Source: Encephalitozoon hellem ATCC 50504 (taxonomy: Eukaryota > Microsporidia > Unikaryonidae). From it: a DNA stretch of 64,000 nucleotides. Where the stretch lies: positions 124,001-188,000 of the forward strand of contig NC_018473.1 in NCBI RefSeq assembly GCF_000277815.2, given 5' to 3'. The notes beneath the pieces are model-generated. The model saw nothing but the letters and a program-made list of their open reading frames with translations. It was not told the origin of the DNA and searched no databases. The position numbers and the translations under genes were made by a program. Below, piece after piece: positions 62,475 through 64,000 of this stretch. The stretch's first letter is position 1. Every line of letters starts with the position of its first letter.

Positions 62475-62918
62475 TTAATAAATCCAGGCTTCATCAAAGA
62501 AAGAAACAGGCAGGACATCGTCTCCGATCCAGAGCTTGATTTCTTTCTCTGCATTTTCGACAGAGTCTGATCCATGGATGATGTTTTTCCCCACCGTAAG
62601 TCCGTAATCTCCTCGAATGGTTCCAGAAGAGGCTGCCTGTGGATCAGTCTCCCCAATCAACTTTCTACCCACAGAAACTGCATTTTTTCCGACCCACACC
62701 ATTGCAAGAACCATCCCAGACATCATACTCTCCACCATTTCGTTAAAGAAAGGCTTGCTCGACAGATGGGAGTAGTGCTGCTCCAAAACCTCTCTCTTGG
62801 CCATCATACATTTGCAGGCTGCTAGGTATAGCCCTTTCTCCTCAAATCTTTGAATTATCTTCGAGATTAGCCTTCGTTTTATCCCGTCAGGCTTGATCAT
62901 TATAAATGTTTTTTCCAT
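62475..62918 (-). CDS. NDK: nucleoside diphosphate kinase
   Basis: 147 residues, standard length. KPDGIKRRL, active-site His115 in NIIHGSDSVENAEKEI, and TDPQAASSGTIRGDYG. Transfers phosphate among nucleotides in the cytosol. CCC lies just before the ATG. Confidence 0.96.
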   Translation of the reverse strand: MEKTFIMIKPDGIKRRLISKIIQRFEEKGLYLAACKCMMAKREVLEQHYSHLSSKPFFNEMVESMMSGMVLAMVWVGKNAVSVGRKLIGETDPQAASSGTIRGDYGLTVGKNIIHGSDSVENAEKEIKLWIGDDVLPVSFFDEAWIY

Positions 62919-63068
62919 TGGAGGGATATACTTTTTGGCTTTAAAAACCTTTTTGATTGAAGCTTTGGGCTGCAGAAATTATTTTATTAGTTTATTACTT
63001 TTCTATAGAAAACATGCAAAAACAACTTTAGCCCGGAGCCGGCACCTTCATCTTTTTTAAATATCCAA

Positions 63069-64000
63069 TTAAACAAAATCATTGAGATCGCTATTTGTAA
63101 GGAGCTCTCTGAACTTATCTATAAAGTCGTCATCAAAGTTTAGCTTCTGATGCTTGCTTGGTTCTTTGGTATTAGAATTTAAACCTCTCGCACCGCTCTT
63201 TATCTGAGTCGGCTGCATGGCAATTGGAGTTACACCGATAGCTGACTTTTCAGGATTTGTGTCTATCTTTGAAGGCCTGTGACTGTTTTCAAAATGTAGG
63301 GAGTCTTTGGAGAGATCTTTTAGGTTGTGGGAATTCTCTTTATCCAGACTTCTATCAGGGTATCTTTCAGCATCTCTAAAACCAGCTTTGGCACTTCGAG
63401 CTCCAAAGTTGCCGCCACCTGGAGCAACGCTTTTAAGGGAATATGATAGGGTCTGAGGGCTTTTATAGAGTTCCTCCTTCCTTTCTTCCTCACTATCCGT
63501 GGAGTCAAGGACAATGGCATCTTGGCTTTCGGCATCTTTATCCTCCTTTAAACCAAAGGACTTTCCTTTTTTCACTATCTCCTCCGAGCTTTCTAGCTTG
63601 AATATCTGCTCAGGAGCACGCGAGCATGGCATAAAAACAAACGAATCTTTGTAATAGGTTACACAAAAGTCGCTTCCTCCAATTAACGTGAAATGTCCTT
63701 TGTCGTCCACCTCGGAAACCGTAACATTTTTTATAACATATCCAAACTCACGCTCATCCATTTTGGAGTCGCTCTCAACTACATGAGATCTCCGAATAGA
63801 GCCAACCTTCTTTGGAGGCCTTATGTTTTGCAAGGCATTGCCGGTTTCCACTTCCAAACGCGGTGGAGGAATCCCATATGCAGGAAGCTTGTCGCTACTG
63901 TCGAGAGTCTCTGTTTCATCGGGCCCTTCCTTAGGAGCTTTAGCATTTTTCACATCTAAGTTTGCTTCAAACGACTTGTCTTTTTTCACTTGGTGAGTCT
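63069..64000 (-). CDS. hypothetical disordered protein, 5' end beyond the window
   Basis: At least 306 residues; the frame stays open to the window edge and the first in-window candidate start is GTG, so the true ATG is outside. Ser/Lys/Asp-rich, low complexity, with one more ordered stretch (about 75-140: GYVIKNVTVSEVDDKGHFTL, SFVFMPCSRAPEQIFKLE) and an acidic helix near the C-terminus (DDFIDKFRELLTNSDLNDFV). No domain recognised. Confidence 0.5.
   Translation of the reverse strand, partial: THQVKKDKSFEANLDVKNAKAPKEGPDETETLDSSDKLPAYGIPPPRLEVETGNALQNIRPPKKVGSIRRSHVVESDSKMDEREFGYVIKNVTVSEVDDKGHFTLIGGSDFCVTYYKDSFVFMPCSRAPEQIFKLESSEEIVKKGKSFGLKEDKDAESQDAIVLDSTDSEEERKEELYKSPQTLSYSLKSVAPGGGNFGARSAKAGFRDAERYPDRSLDKENSHNLKDLSKDSLHFENSHRPSKIDTNPEKSAIGVTPIAMQPTQIKSGARGLNSNTKEPSKHQKLNFDDDFIDKFRELLTNSDLNDFV

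Noticed and set aside
1..64000. CRISPR arrays, insertion sequences, long tandem repeats, rRNA
   Set aside because: No regularly spaced repeats, transposase-like frames, long direct repeats or rRNA signatures were seen.

Overview
The window looks like an internal chromosome segment of a microsporidian close to Encephalitozoon (obligate intracellular fungal relatives). The evidence is about 70 short eukaryotic genes on both strands with gaps mostly under 100 bp, proteins shorter than their yeast counterparts, ribosomal protein genes with ~30-nt introns at the start codon, and C-rich (CCC) motifs a few bases before most start codons. I cannot fix the species. There is no rRNA, subtelomeric repeat, transposon or CRISPR array.

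Layout. 1-7.5 kb: O-mannosyltransferase, a degenerate nucleotide cyclase, a propeller-like protein, an Nrap/Utp22-like ribosome factor and CCT5. 7.5-16 kb: Myb/SNAPc-like protein, RCL1, ribulose-phosphate epimerase, PLAC8 protein, CWC24, RPL19 (spliced), ERV2-like oxidase, TFIIB, RPS18, RPL36. 15.6-25 kb: a large alpha-helical protein, LSM2, a C2H2 factor, EPL1, OLA1, an AT-hook/SAP protein. 25-36 kb: RPL14 (spliced), MED21-like, CTR9, PUS7, RRN7-like, DBP10-like helicase, tRNA-Arg(ACG), two HMG-box genes, SEC17, a sugar-nucleotide-type transporter. 36-47 kb: U2 snRNA, GPN2, RING-CH ligase, polyprenol-reductase-like protein, DPH2, J-like protein, APN2, HROB-like OB protein, ferritin, RQC2, CDT1-like protein. 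47-64 kb: PSF2, VTC polyphosphate polymerase, CDC23, eRF3, RPS26 (spliced), CDC50, a Sec1 protein, KH protein, amino acid transporter, DOHH, PAQR, NOT3/5, TRF4-like polymerase, NDK and a 5'-truncated gene.

Themes. The pre-mRNA splicing machinery (U2, LSM2, CWC24) lies among its probable substrates: RPL19, RPL14 and RPS26, each interrupted within or directly after the ATG. Transcription is well represented (TFIIB, RRN7, SNAPc-like, MED21, CTR9, EPL1, NOT). So are translation and its quality control (eRF3, RQC2, DPH2, DOHH, OLA1) and replication/repair (CDT1-like, PSF2, APN2, HROB-like).

Many starts given here are shorter than the longest open frame. In each such case the upstream extension begins with a non-ATG codon, or the downstream ATG is preceded by the CCC motif and agrees with the family N-terminus. 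All functional names are from reading the sequence alone; no database search was run.
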